64,000 nucleotides of DNA from Conchocele bisecta. Taxonomy: Eukaryota > Mollusca > Bivalvia > Lucinida > Thyasiridae. Where the stretch lies: positions 215,714,506 through 215,778,505 of the forward strand of contig CM055265.1 of the NCBI GenBank assembly GCA_029237695.1, given 5' to 3'. The position numbers and the translations under genes were made by a program. Shown piece by piece: positions 34,201-44,502 of the stretch (the stretch's first letter is position 1; each line of letters starts with the position of its first letter). The notes under the pieces are model-generated. The model saw only the letters and a program-made list of their open reading frames with translations, did no database searches and was not told the DNA's origin.

Positions 34201-34366
34201 ATAGACCATGGGAATCATAATCTTGGTACGTTTTCTATGAATTTTCAACCAAATGGATCATATAGGTTAAGCCATGGAGGTGTTACTGCACCATTTTAAT
34301 GTAAACGATTCTTATGAACACAATGTCAATATTACTAATGCTTGGACGAGTTTTGTTCTAGATAAC
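34201..34366 (+). pseudogene. relic B virion-type gene, part downstream of the insertion
   Basis: Continues the frame of 31947-32098 and stops near 34295. A neighbouring frame then carries NVNDSYEHNVNITNAW (about 34297-34344), probably the same or next gene after an indel. No domain was recognised. Confidence 0.5.
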
Positions 34367-34880
34367 TCTTGGATTTACTCAAGCTGGAGTTGAACGGCTG
34401 AATGATAGTATTAGAGTTTATGTTTGGTCAATGCTTGGGGCTCAATCCCGAACAAGAACTTCCATTCTAGGTACTGGGACTGCTTTTGATGCACACAAAC
34501 AATATTTAGCCAATGTTAATGATGCAATTAATAGAGCTGTAGACTTGCCAACAATAATTTCAAACTATCAGGATGTACTAAAATATGCAAGGTCAAAAGT
34601 TGACTTTGTATATGGAATTGGTTTGTATATGGCACCAAGCAACATGGATTTACAGATAGGAAGTATTCAAAATTATAATAATTTAATAGTAATTGAAACT
34701 GGGAACCAAACAGTTGGTTTTAATGATAATGTAAATATCATACCAGTTCCACCACCTGTACAAACACAGGAAAAAAGTATTATTAAGCCACTCGATATCA
34801 AACCTCCTACAGTTCCAATTTCTAAACATAACATTATAGCGGCATCTCCAATTTCAATACCTGAACAAATAGTATTGTAA
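34367..34880 (+). CDS. relic B virion-type protein, unassigned
   Basis: An open frame of about 170 codons, open from about 34367 (TQAGVERLNDSIRVYVW) with the first internal ATG at 34431, ends TAA at 34880. Notable blocks are TSILGTGTAFDAHKQYLANV, YQDVLKYARSKVDFVYGIGL and a Pro-rich C-terminal third (VPPPVQTQ, IKPPTVP). There is no signal peptide or strong membrane segment. AT-rich codon use matches the capsid gene downstream. The N-terminus is probably lost in the frame changes before 34367. A minor capsid role is a guess from position. Confidence 0.55.
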
Positions 34881-34905
34881 TTGGTTTAGGTTTATTATTG
34901 TTTTA

Positions 34906-36046
34906 TTATCGAGATATAATATAATCTTTAGCAAACATATAAAGAAGTCCTGCAATTGCAATTATTAAAGCCCATAAATTATTTGCTAACCAACCAACGA
35001 CTTTCTCTGCGGTTTTCAACTACCAAGCTACTATAGTACCAATTATTCCAGGTAGTGCAGCTGCTGCTTTCCCCGCTAACATTCCCATTAATGAACCAAG
35101 CTGTTTTAATTGATTCTTATCCAGTCTTTAGCTCCTCCTTTTCCTGATGGTTTTGGAATACTTGCAGCACCACTTGCACCTCCAGTAATACTAAAATTAG
35201 AGTGTTTTAGTCTCTCTTTTACTGTTGTATCTTTGTGTAATACTCTTTTGATTGTACTTTTTATTCTATTTATTTGGGTTCTTAATGTTTCCTTATCATT
35301 TGATATAACTTCAAGACGAGCTTCACGCTCAGATTCATTTTTTGCAATTTGTTCGTCTATTTGTTCTACCTCTGGATTTTCAGCATTACATGAGATAGCA
35401 GCTGACAATTTTAGTTGGAGAGCTTTCTAATTTTTATCAAGTTCATCAAGTTTTGCAATATTATTAGTTAGGGAACCTTTTGTTTGTTGCAATGCTTTGT
35501 TTAAAGCTTTAAGTTCTCTCAATGGTAGAGTCATCCCTGTTGATGTATCTTCTGATATTGTGTCAATGATTTATTTTAATGATTTTTCTGTGTCATTGAC
35601 TGTATTTGGTAATTCAGTCATTTCTATATTTTCGATATTTGGAATTTTGTTTTCTATAGTTTGTATTTTTGCGATTGCCTCTATTGACAAATCAGGCTTT
35701 GATCAGCATAATAGTAATTTTAATTGTGTCACCCCTTTACCAGTAAATTTATTTAATAATTGATTTGGATTACCTTCACGACTTATTCGTACACCATTCC
35801 AGTACAATGTTTTATTTTGTGTATATAAATCTGGCCTCAAATTGCTGATCCGATATTCCAAACTTGTTTTTGAATCACTCTCTAAATGTTTCTATAAACC
35901 TTGATTGCTGGGACAGTTTCATCCTCCGAAGTTGATTGTTCCATTTGAACAGTTGGTGTAGTTACGCTGGTATATATTGAAGGCTCATCAGGGTCATACG
36001 TTTCAATGTCATAATGCATAAAATCTCCTTCTCCACCTTCGGCCAT
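34906..36046 (-). pseudogene. relic B coiled-coil protein with C-terminal membrane segments
   Basis: The minus-strand ATG at 36046 opens the acidic MAEGGEGDFMHYDIETYDPD. The central part has several stops and frame changes (35900-35410). A clear coiled-coil block (VEQIDEQIAKNESEREARLE, about 35370) precedes GGASGAASIPKPSGKGGAKDW. After one frame change near 35108 comes LGSLMGMLAGKAAAALPGII, an internal stop, and a second hydrophobic segment NNLWALIIAIAGLLYMF, ending at 34906. Coiled coil plus two hydrophobic segments would fit a membrane-active virion protein, which is inference. It is the only minus-strand gene of relic B. Confidence 0.55.
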
Positions 36047-36091
36047 TATTTTTTTTTTATTAAAGTAAATAATTCATAAATAAATACCAAA

Positions 36092-36990
36092 ATGACTACC
36101 GGTACATATGGAAGAAAACTTAATCCTTATAGACATTTAAGAGAACCACTTGGAGTGAAACGAATAAGACAATCAATTACAATAACAAATAATCCATCTA
36201 CAATTGATCAAAATAAGCAGCTTTTAGTGCGGTTTACAACTTTAGGACCAAACGATTTGATTGTGCCTGGGACAGTTCATTTGATACATTTGGATACTCA
36301 GATACATTTGGTAATCGATTCTACCATTATATTTTGAACTTCTTGAAGCCCATATGCCATATTATCAATCTGGTTTGGGTGATAGACTCGAATATGAACT
36401 TACATTTAATGATTATTCAAGGGTAATAATAGCCTCAAGTGATTTAGCTGCTAATTATGAAATTGAAAATATAAGTTTAGAATTTGATATGGTCACAGAG
36501 CCTAATTTAGCGACAATGGCAAAAAAATCAATATATGGGACTAATGTCAATACTATATGATAGAATTCTTCGGCACCGATTCTATAATCCAAAAATAAAT
36601 AATGTTGAAGTAACACTTGAGGGTGTGCCTAATCAACTATACAGTCAAGGGATCAAAGCATATAATATGTGGTAAGAAATTCGCAAACACTTTGCCGGCG
36701 GAGATATTAATGATCAGATAGTGAACGTTGTCAGTAAAGAATTGCATGTGGCCAGTGTGACAATTGGCAAATATCTTACAAAACAATATGCACTCTGGCT
36801 TGACTTAAGAACAACAGATGATAATAGTTTACATGGGAATGGACGGAGAATAGAACATGCGAGTGAAGGTATTACAATTCAGATTTCTAAAGCAGCTGAA
36901 ACTGCAGGTACAATAAATATATATTTATCTATAATTCAAGACGCCCAACTAAATATAGAAAATGGAAGATTTGTATCGGCGTTGTATTGA
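36092..36990 (+). pseudogene. Polinton-type major capsid protein (double jelly-roll family), deleted and frameshifted
   Basis: The ATG at 36092 opens MTTGTYGRKLNPYRHLREP and SITITNNPSTIDQNKQLLVR. After VPGTVHL (about 36290) sequence is missing, and the next frame picks up FELLEAHMPYYQSGLGDRLE (about 36334) and ISLEFDMVTEP (about 36471). A further frame from about 36560 gives the C-terminal part with LWLDLRTTDDNSLHGNGRRI (about 36793-36852), GITIQI and the terminal NGRFVSALY at 36990, which I recognise as Polinton capsid-type. The remnant is about 300 codons, roughly half the usual size. There is a stop near 36673. Its own ATPase overlaps its end, the usual gene order. Confidence 0.78.
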
Positions 36991-37310
36991 TTTGCTAAAG
37001 TATGCACATAGTGCTATTATCTGTGGTCAAACCGGATGTGGTAAAACGGAATTTGTCCTTGACCTACTTGAGCTTTCACAGCAACACGGTGGATATGCTG
37101 GAGTATTTGAGAATATAGTTATACTTATACGAAATGGCTGTGTATATTTTATACAAAAGATCGAGATAGTTTTGAGGACTGTTTGAGAGAAAATGATGTT
37201 ATTCAACACTGGAGGAAAGAAACAAAATAAGAAAAGAGTTATCGAAAACAAAAAATTCCAAATTGCTTATTAGAACTGACCAACCCACTGGTTATAAGTT
37301 GCTTAAGTAA
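36962..37310 (+). pseudogene. Polinton-type packaging ATPase of relic B, internally deleted
   Basis: An ATG at 36962 in the next frame overlaps the capsid end. SAIICGQTGCGKT at about 37009-37047 is the Walker A loop and matches relic A. After about 40 further residues the Walker B region is absent, and a different frame carries FEDCLRENDVIQ (about 37173) and RTDQPTGYKLL (about 37274), ending TAA at 37310. An internal deletion plus frameshifts leave about half of the gene. Confidence 0.78.
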
Positions 37311-37483
37311 TGCTTAATATTTAATTAATATATAATTACTTAATATTTCTTATTTTACTTATTTTACTGGATTTTAACTTGATTTGACTTGAATTTAACT
37401 TCAGTTAACTAGGTTTGGTGCATTTCTGGTACCTATTACTACAATGATAACAACATATAAATATTGCCAATTTTAAAATATAA
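37311..37483. other. AT-rich spacer after the relic B ATPase
   Basis: Contains repeated CTTAATATTTAATTAATA and TTTTACTTATTTTACTGG words. It matches the position of the degenerate repeat tract of relic A. No gene. Confidence 0.5.
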
Positions 37484-39114
37484 ACAAGAGTTGTCAGAGG
37501 ACAACGAAGCGCGCCCGGTGGCAGCAAGAGGACAACGAAGCGAGCCCGGTGGCAGCAAAGGAACCGAGGGCACATTTGAAAACACAACGTGCTGGATAAG
37601 GGAATGAAAATGTATGAGCCATTTACCAAAGCGTGTTAAGGTTTCGAGCGTACAAAGTATTTGACCTTGACCCTGTGCTTAGCAGAGGTAGAGAACCATT
37701 GGAGCAATGCGTGTGTGAAATATGAAGCAAATCAAAGCAAGGAAACAGAAAATATAGGCCATTTACCCGAGCATTACGGTTTCGGGATGCACAAAGTATG
37801 TGACCTTGACCCTGGGCTTAGAAGGGGCGGCACGGACGTGGATTTGCAACAGCGCAGTAGAGGACCCTTGGAGCAATGTGCGTGTGAAATATGAAGTAAA
37901 TCCAAGCAAGGAAACAGAACATATAGGCCATTTACCAGAGCGTACGAGCGTTAAGGTTTCGAGATGCACAAAGTATGTGACCTTGACCCTGGGCTTAGAA
38001 GGGGTGGCACGGACGTGCATTTGCCACAGCGCAGTAGAGGACCATTGGAGCAATGCGTGTGTGAAATATGACGCAAATGCAAGCAAGGAAACATAAAATA
38101 TAGACCATTTACCCGAGCGTTAAGGTTTCGGGATGAACAAAGAATGTGACCTCGACCCTGGGCTTAGAAGGGGTGGCACGGACGTGGATTTGCAACAGCG
38201 CAGTAGAGGACCCTTGGAGCAATGCGTGTGTGAAATATGAAGCAAATCCAAGCAAGGAAACGGACAATGTAGGCCATTTACCCGAGCGTCCGAGCGTTAA
38301 CGTTTCGAGATGCACAAAGTACGTGACCTTGACACTGGGATTAGAAGGGGTAGCACGGACATGGATTTTCCACAGCGCAGTAGAGGACCCTTGGAGCAAT
38401 GCGTGTGTGAACTAAGAAGCAAATCCAAGCAAGGAAACAGAAAACATAGGCCATTTACCCGAGCGTACGAGCGTTAAGGTTTCAAGATGCACAAAGTAGG
38501 TATGTGACCTTGACCGTGGGCTTAGAAGGGGCGGCACGGACGTGGATTTTCCACAGCGCAGTAGAGGACCCTTGGAGCAATGCGTGTGTGATATATGAAG
38601 CAAATCAAAGAAGGAAACAGAAAATATAGGCCATTATAATTTTTGAAGATGGACGGACGAACGGACGTTCCTACAAATGGATACTTATGTGGCTAACCCT
38701 AACCTTTTCATTTGTTCATCCCTATTGTTCTGTAGCCACATAAACCCATTTTTAGCCACATATAATCATGGAACAATAGAATATTACATAACCTATTGTT
38801 CTCCTAGTCACATATGTATCCATTTGTAAGCTCGGACGGACGGACGGACAGACGGACGGACGTTCCTACAAATGGATACTTATGTGGCTAGCCCTAACCT
38901 TTTCCTTTGTTCATCCCTATTGTTCTGTAGCCACATAAACCCATTTTTAGCCACATACAATCACGGAACAATAGAATATTCCATAACCTATTGTTCTCCT
39001 AGCCACATATGTATCCATTCGTAAGCTCGGACAGACGGACGGACGGACAGACAGACGGACGCCTACGACGCCGAGGGTATGCCATAAGCACGGCTTCCTT
39101 CGGAAGGCGCGCTA
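37484..39114 (-). mobile_element. core-repeat element family Y, copy 2 (inside relic B)
   Basis: Inverted copy of the family at 4682-10702: the left end ACAAGAGTTGTCAGAGGACA contains the GTTGTC/GACAAC hairpin and the right end reads GAAGGCGCGCTA, preceded by GGTATGCCATAAGC. Six core monomers of about 165 bp (37640-38640) carry TGTGACCTTGACCCTGG. The GGAC tract is interrupted by two copies of a TIR MITE (38660-39060). Flanking T|T on the minus strand and no target duplication. Confidence 0.75.
38665..39035. repeat. pair of foldback MITEs in GGAC microsatellite
   Basis: Two copies (about 38668-38832 and 38863-39027) of a 165-bp unit begin CCTACAAATGGATACTTATG and end in its inverse, CACATATGTATCCATTTG. 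TAACCTATTGTTCTCCTAG is shared internally. The tract GGACGGACGGACGG separates them, so the pair may have arisen by tandem duplication. Confidence 0.8.
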
Positions 39115-39496
39115 ATGACACAAATAAAAATAATGGTGACGGACACAACAGATTCCTGAAGAAGAAATTCCAGAACGAAAAGAGGAGATCAAACAAGTAA
39201 CAACAAAGAATTCGAAACGGGTAGAAGCTGGCAAAAAGGGTGGTGCTGCTAGGAAAGCCAAACAAGAAAGTCTATTAAATATGGTACATAAGAAAAAAGT
39301 AGACATAACACCTCAAGAACCAGTTATAGTGAAAGTTCATAACACTACATCAAATGTAACATATTTTACAGCTGGAATGGGTATAACTGTCGATGCTTTA
39401 TTTGGTTGGAAATGGTTCAATCAGAATAAAGTTGTAGCAAAACCTGAAATGTCTAGTGTCGGTGATGTAAAACATAATCCATTTGTTATTGAGTAA
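39110..39496 (+). pseudogene. ARKAKQ membrane protein of relic B
   Basis: The frame from about 39154 opens IPEEEIPERKEEIKQV, then KRVEAGKKGGAARKAKQESL (about 39217-39276), a short linker and a hydrophobic segment VTYFTAGMGITVDALFGW (about 39358-39411), and ends TAA at 39496. A frameshifted ATG at 39134 (MVTDTTD) may be the true start. The basic ARKAKQ block followed by a single membrane segment corresponds to 30095-29880 of relic A, also downstream of the ATPase. Much shorter than A, it may be the ancestral core or a truncated form. Confidence 0.6.
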
Positions 39497-39531
39497 ATAA
39501 TTAATTAAATTAAATACATAATATATAAATA

Positions 39532-41472
39532 ACTAGAAATGTGGCCTATCGGCACACGAATGCCCCCGCTGGCAGCCAAAGAAAACGAGGCATATTTGAT
39601 TATAAGCCATTTACCCGAGCATTAAGGTTTGGAACGCACCAAGACTGTGAGCTTGACCCTGGGCTTAGTGGGGGCGGGACAAATGTGGATTTGTCACAGG
39701 GCGGTAGAGGAGCATTGGAGCAATGCGTGTGTGAAATGTGAAGCAGATCCGAGCAAAGAAACATAAATTATAAGCCATTTACCCGAGCGTTAAGGTTTCG
39801 AACGCACCAAGTCTGTGACCTTGACCCTGGGCTTAGCGGGGGCGGGACGAATGTGGATTTGTCACAAGGTGGCAGAGGACAATTGGAGCAATGTGTGTGT
39901 GAAATGTGAAGCAGATTCAAACAAGGAAACAGAAATAATAAGCCATTTACCCGAGCATTAAGGTTTCAAACGCACCAAGTCTGTGACCTTGATCCTGGGC
40001 TTAGCGGGGGCGGGACGAATGTGGATTTGTCACAGGGCGGTAGAGGACCATTGGAGCAATGCGTGTGTGAAATGCCAAGCAGATCCGAGCAAGGAAACAG
40101 AAATTACTAGAAATGTGGCCTGTCGGCACACAAATGCCCCCGCTGGCAGCCAAAGAAAACGAGGCATATTTGATTATAAGCCATTTACCCGAGCGTTAAG
40201 GTTTCAAACGCACCAAGTCTGTGACCTTGACCCTGGGCTTAGCGGGGGCGGGACGAATGTGGATTTGTCGCAGGGTGGTAGAGGACCATTGGAGCACCGT
40301 GTGTGTGAAATGTCAAGCAGATCCGAGCAAGGAAACAGAAATTATAAGCCATTTACCCGAGCGTTAAGGTTTCGAACGCACCAAGTATGTGACCTTGACC
40401 CTGGGCTGAGCGGGGGCGGGACGACTGTGGATTTGTCACTGGGTGGCAGAGGACCATTGGAGCAATGTGTGTGTGAAATGTTAAGCAGATCCAAGAAAGG
40501 AAACAGAAATTATAAGCCATTTACCCGAGCGTGAAGGTTTCAAACGCACCAAGTCTGTGACCTTGACCCTGGGCTTAGCGGGGGCGGGATGAATGTGGAT
40601 TTGTCACAGGGCGGTAGAGGACCATTGGAGTAATGCGTGTGTGAAATATCGAGCAGATCCGAGCAAGGAAACAGGAATTATAAGCCATTTACCCGAGCGT
40701 TAAGGTTTCGAACGCACCAAGTCTGACCAAGACCCTGGGCTTAGTGGGGGCGGGACGAATGTGTATTTGTCACAGGGCAGTAGAGGGGCATTGGAGCAGC
40801 GCGTGTGTGAAATGTCAAGCAGATCCGAGCAAGGAAACAGAAAGTATAAGCCATTTACCCGAGCGCTAAGGTTTCGAACGCACCAAGTCTGACCTAGACC
40901 ATGGGCTTAGTGGGGGCGGGACGAATGTGGATTTTCACAGGGCAGTAGAGGGGCATTGGAGCAGCGCGTGTGTGAAATGTGAAGCAGATCCGAGCAAGGA
41001 AACAGAAAGTATAAGCCATTTACCCAAGCGCTAAGGTTTCGAACGCACCAAGTCTGTGACATTGACCCTGGGCTTAGCGGGGGCGGGACGAATGTGGATT
41101 TGTCACAGGGTGGTAGAGGACCATTGGAGCACCGTGTGTGTGAAATGTCAAGCAGATCCGAGCAAGGAAACAGAAATTATAAGCCATTTACTCGAGCGTT
41201 AAGGTTTCGAACGCACAGTCTGTGACCTTTTCACAGGGTAGCAGAGGACCATTGGAGCAATTCGTGTGTGAAATGTGAAGCAGATCCGAGCAAGGAAACA
41301 TAAATGATAAGTTATTTACCCGAGCATTAAGGTTTCGAACGCACCAAGTCTGTGACATTGACCCTAGGCTTAGTGGGGGCGGGACGAATGTGGATTTGTC
41401 ACAGGGTTACGTACGTACGTACGGACGCCGGTAACACAATATGCCCCCCTCACCATTCGGTGGCGGGGGCAT
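39532..41472 (-). mobile_element. core-repeat element family Z (inside relic B)
   Basis: The left end ACTAGAAATGTGGCCTATCG forms the terminal hairpin plus CTAGT on the minus strand. The right end is a palindrome, ATGCCCCCCTCACC against GGTGGCGGGGGCAT, next to a GTAC tract (41408-41423). About eleven core monomers of around 167 bp contain TGTGACCTTGACCCTGG and GGCGGGACGAATGTGGAT; a second terminus-like segment at 40106-40165 shows an internal duplication. Insertion lies between relic B genes, with T on both sides on the minus strand. Confidence 0.78.
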
Positions 41473-41482
41473 AATAAAAAAA

Positions 41483-41722
41483 ATGACGACAATGAATACA
41501 GATGGAAAGATAATAGGAAATTTTGTTTAATACGCTGCTGTAATAACGGCGCTTGAAATAGGATATGCGCAGATAACGTATAAAATTATGAAACAGGCAG
41601 TTCCAAAACTGCAACTTGATGGTTATAATGTGGCGATGCTTATGTTGGATACTGGACTTGCTATTGCTACTAGGGATATGTTGGTAAAGCAAGGTATAAT
41701 TCCAGATAATATTTTGAAGTAA
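41483..41722 (+). pseudogene. relic B small protein
   Basis: The ATG at 41483 opens MTTMNTDGKIIGNFV, followed by an in-frame TAA at 41528. The same frame goes on with ALEIGYAQITYKIMKQ, then GYNVAMLMLDTGLAIATRDM and ends TAA at 41722, 80 codons in all. Mildly hydrophobic and helical. One substitution would account for the stop. It lies where relic A has the small protein at 29408. Function unknown. Confidence 0.6.
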
Positions 41723-41742
41723 TACAATTATTATATACAACA

Positions 41743-41757
41743 AAATGGCGGGAATAG
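41743..41757 (+). pseudogene. start of the next relic B gene, cut by satellite
   Basis: ATGGCGGGAATAGC begins 21 bases after the previous stop, giving MAGIA, and then runs straight into the satellite array. Spacing and composition fit another relic B gene, but five codons are too few to identify it. Confidence 0.35.
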
Positions 41758-41830
41758 CTACGTAGGGGGTATCGTAACCCGACTGTATATAACATGTACT
41801 GACGTAGGGGGCATATGTATAAGTTAGAAC
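41758..41830. repeat. satellite array, leftmost piece
   Basis: One unit of the array that fills 42443-47776: GTAACCCGACTGTATATAAC followed by ATGTACTGACGTAGGGGG. Confidence 0.8.
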
Positions 41831-41905
41831 ACGGTTCGTCAGCATGTACGAGGAGGAGATTATCGCTCGTACATGCGGACAAACGTGATCTAACTTATTT
41901 ATCAC
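41820..41905. repeat. palindromic insertion
   Basis: Outer arms AAGTTAGA...CACG and CGTGATCTAACTT and inner arms GCATGTACGAG and CTCGTACATGC form a foldback of about 80 bp. Confidence 0.65.
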
Positions 41906-42000
41906 ATCCTCATGCACATACCTTGCACACGAGCTGTGTTAATACAGAAACAACACCCGGAAATGTGTCAAGATGTGATATTGTAGAGTAACATGGGTGG

Positions 42001-42443
42001 GCATGGGCGGATTCAGGGGGGGGGGATCCTGCGCCCCCCCCCCCCCCCCGCCCCCTAAAATTCGCCGAGTAAATATTGTTTACAAGTTACAAGGCACGTT
42101 TCATGCCAAGTGCCATGTACTCCATGCATTTTTCGGTCGTTGTCTTATTATTTCAAAATTTAAACGTTTTCAATCAAAAAATCATGTCAAAACATACTGT
42201 GACAGTGTCAATATATTTGCTTCAAAATGCGCCAGAACGCAGGAAATGCGAAGTAGATTTCAAAAGATTTCAGGGGGGGGGAATACCCCGGACCCCCTTA
42301 GCACTATCCCGACTATTTTGCAATACTTCACTATATTATCGAACGAGCATAGCTCGTTTGATAATATAGTCAAGTATTGCAAAATAGTTACGCCCCCCCC
42401 CCCCCCCCCCCCCCCTAACCCGAAATCCTTGATCCGCGCCTGA
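42001..42443. mobile_element. hAT-like MITE with C/G-run ends
   Basis: Ends GGGCGGATTCAGG and, inverted, CAGGCGCGGATCAAGGATT resemble non-autonomous hAT termini. Runs of C (42035-42049 and 42393-42414) lie just inside. At 42312-42388 is a long near-perfect palindrome with arms of about 35 bases (ACTATTTTGCAATACTT outermost). A clean 8-bp target duplication could not be defined. The open frame across it is not a gene. Confidence 0.6.
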
Positions 42444-42919
42444 TGGGGATCCAGTAGAGTAACCTGACTGTATATAACATGTACTTATGTAGGGGGTATC
42501 TTGTAGAGTAACATGGTTATCCAGTAGATAACCTGACTGTATATAACATGTACTGGTGTAGTGGGTATATTGTAGAGTAACATGGAGATCCAGTAGAGTA
42601 ACCAGAGTGTAGATAACATGTACTGGTGTAGGGGGTATATTGTAGAGTAACATGGAGATCCGGTAGAGTAACCTGACTGTAGATAACATGTACTGGTGTA
42701 GGGGTATATTGTAGAGTAACATGGAGATCCAGTAGAGTAACCTGACTGTATATAACATGTACTGGTGTAGGGGGTATCTTGTAGAGTAACATGGAGATCC
42801 AGTAGAGTAACCTGACTGTATATAACATGTACTGGTGTAGGGGGTATATTGTAGAGTAACATGGAGATCCAGTAGAGTAACCTGACTGTGGATAACATGT
42901 ACTGGTCTAGGTGTATCTA
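42444..42919. repeat. satellite array, part left of Tc1 copy 2
   Basis: Six units of about 70 bp with ATGGAGATCCAGTAGAGTAA and CTGTATATAACATGTACTGG. The array is cut at TA (42918-42919) by the transposon and continues at 44503. Confidence 0.9.
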
Positions 42920-44500
42920 TACTCAACAAAACTAGAAACGTCCCTGTTTTATAGCCGGTGTAGCTCTGTCTATGTATGTACCACATGTTCAAAGTACATG
43001 TATTTTAAACCGTGGCGATGTTCAGAATACGATCGTGTAGAGTTTAGCCGATACACACGGTTTACATAGCGGCCAGTGACCGGAACGTTGATTTCCACTT
43101 TTTGCACGTGCACGCTATTCTTGTCATCGATAAGGTGATTCAGTTCATGTCGTACCATTCATGCGATAGGGGCTATTCGGAAAATATAAAAACATTTTTA
43201 ATCTTTCACTGTTTTCGATATGCCACGGCTTTCCGAAAACGAGCGAAATCAGGCAATTGGGATGCTTGCGGGTGGGGATGGCCGCCAGGGCGGTCGCGCC
43301 TTTGTTTGGTTGCTGTCGGAAGACGATTGATCGTCTTGCAGCCCGGTACCAGCAGACTGGGGCTGTTCACGACCGGCAGCGACCTGGTAGGCCTCGTGTA
43401 ACGACGGCTAGAGCCGATCGTTACATTACGTTGACGCACTTACGTCAACGTCGATTGACAGCCACAGTCACTGCTAGGCGATACGGTGTCTCAGGGCAGA
43501 CCATTCGCAAACCGGTTACGTCGTAACGCCCAACCAATCCGGGCACGCCGCCCGTACACTGGTCAGATAATGACCCAACGTCACCGTGCTGCCAGACTGT
43601 TATGGGCGCGACGTCATCTGAACTGGAGAAGGGCTGACTGGAACCGAGTTTTGTTCACCGATGAATCTCGGTTCACAGTTAGTCATGCTGACGGAAGAAG
43701 ATTACGGGTATACAGGCGTAAAAATGAAAGATTCACCGATTGTTGCATTGTTGGAGAAGTTTAACAGGTTTGGGGGAGGGAGCGTAATGGTCTGGGGTGG
43801 GATCATGGGAAACCGGAAGACAGAATTTGGTTGTTGTACAGGGCAACATCAATGCACAACGTTATGTTGCAGATGTGCTAAATGCACATGCTTACCATTT
43901 ATCCGTCAGCATGGTCCTGGTGTGACATTGATGCACGACAATGCCCGCCCTCACGTAGCCAGGGTCACCACTCAATACTTACAGCAAAACAACGTCGACG
44001 TCATGCCATGGCCCGCGGTCTCCCCGGATCTCAATCCCATTGAGCACATATGGGATGAGCTGGGCCGCAAAGCACGAGCTAACCATCAGATTGACAATGT
44101 TCGCGATCTTACACGGACGTTACAACGGGAATGGAGGAATTTGCCCAACGCACTGGTATTGCGTTAACGTCACGTCGATGCGGCGTAGGATCATTGCATG
44201 CATTCATGCAAATGGTGGCCACACTCGGTACTAACGAGATTTACTGAATTTGCCACATTACTTATTGAATTCCATCTCTAAACATTAAGTAACACATTTC
44301 TGATGTTTGTGATTTTTGACCCCTACCGCCCTTGGCCGGTTATCTCTCGAATATTTAACAAGATATCCAAATGCAATTTATTGGCTTTGGTACAGAAATG
44401 AATGAACTTGTTTTTCCATTTTGATTTTTAAAAGTAACCCTTTTGGTTTTTGATGAATCTTTCCTTAAACATGGAGGGACGTTTCTAGTTTTGCTCAGTA
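42920..44500 (+). mobile_element. Tc1-type DNA transposon, copy 2
   Basis: Same element as 2915-4492, with terminal repeats at 42920-42945 and 44475-44500 and flanking TA (42918-42919, 44501-44502). It split the satellite array, which gives an unambiguous empty site. Total length 1581 bp against 1578 in copy 1. Confidence 0.95.
43220..44234 (+). pseudogene. Tc1-family transposase, copy 2, frameshifted
   Basis: The start at 43220 corresponds to 3214 in copy 1. FTDESRF (about 43655), MHDNARPH (about 43931) and NPIEHIWDE (about 44034) are all present. Frame changes occur near 43273 (extra G), 43510, 43635, 43755, 43830, 43895 and 44165. In several places copy 1 is intact where copy 2 is not, and the reverse. 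Substitutions between the copies are few, so the indels dominate. Confidence 0.93.
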
Positions 44501-44502
44501 TA

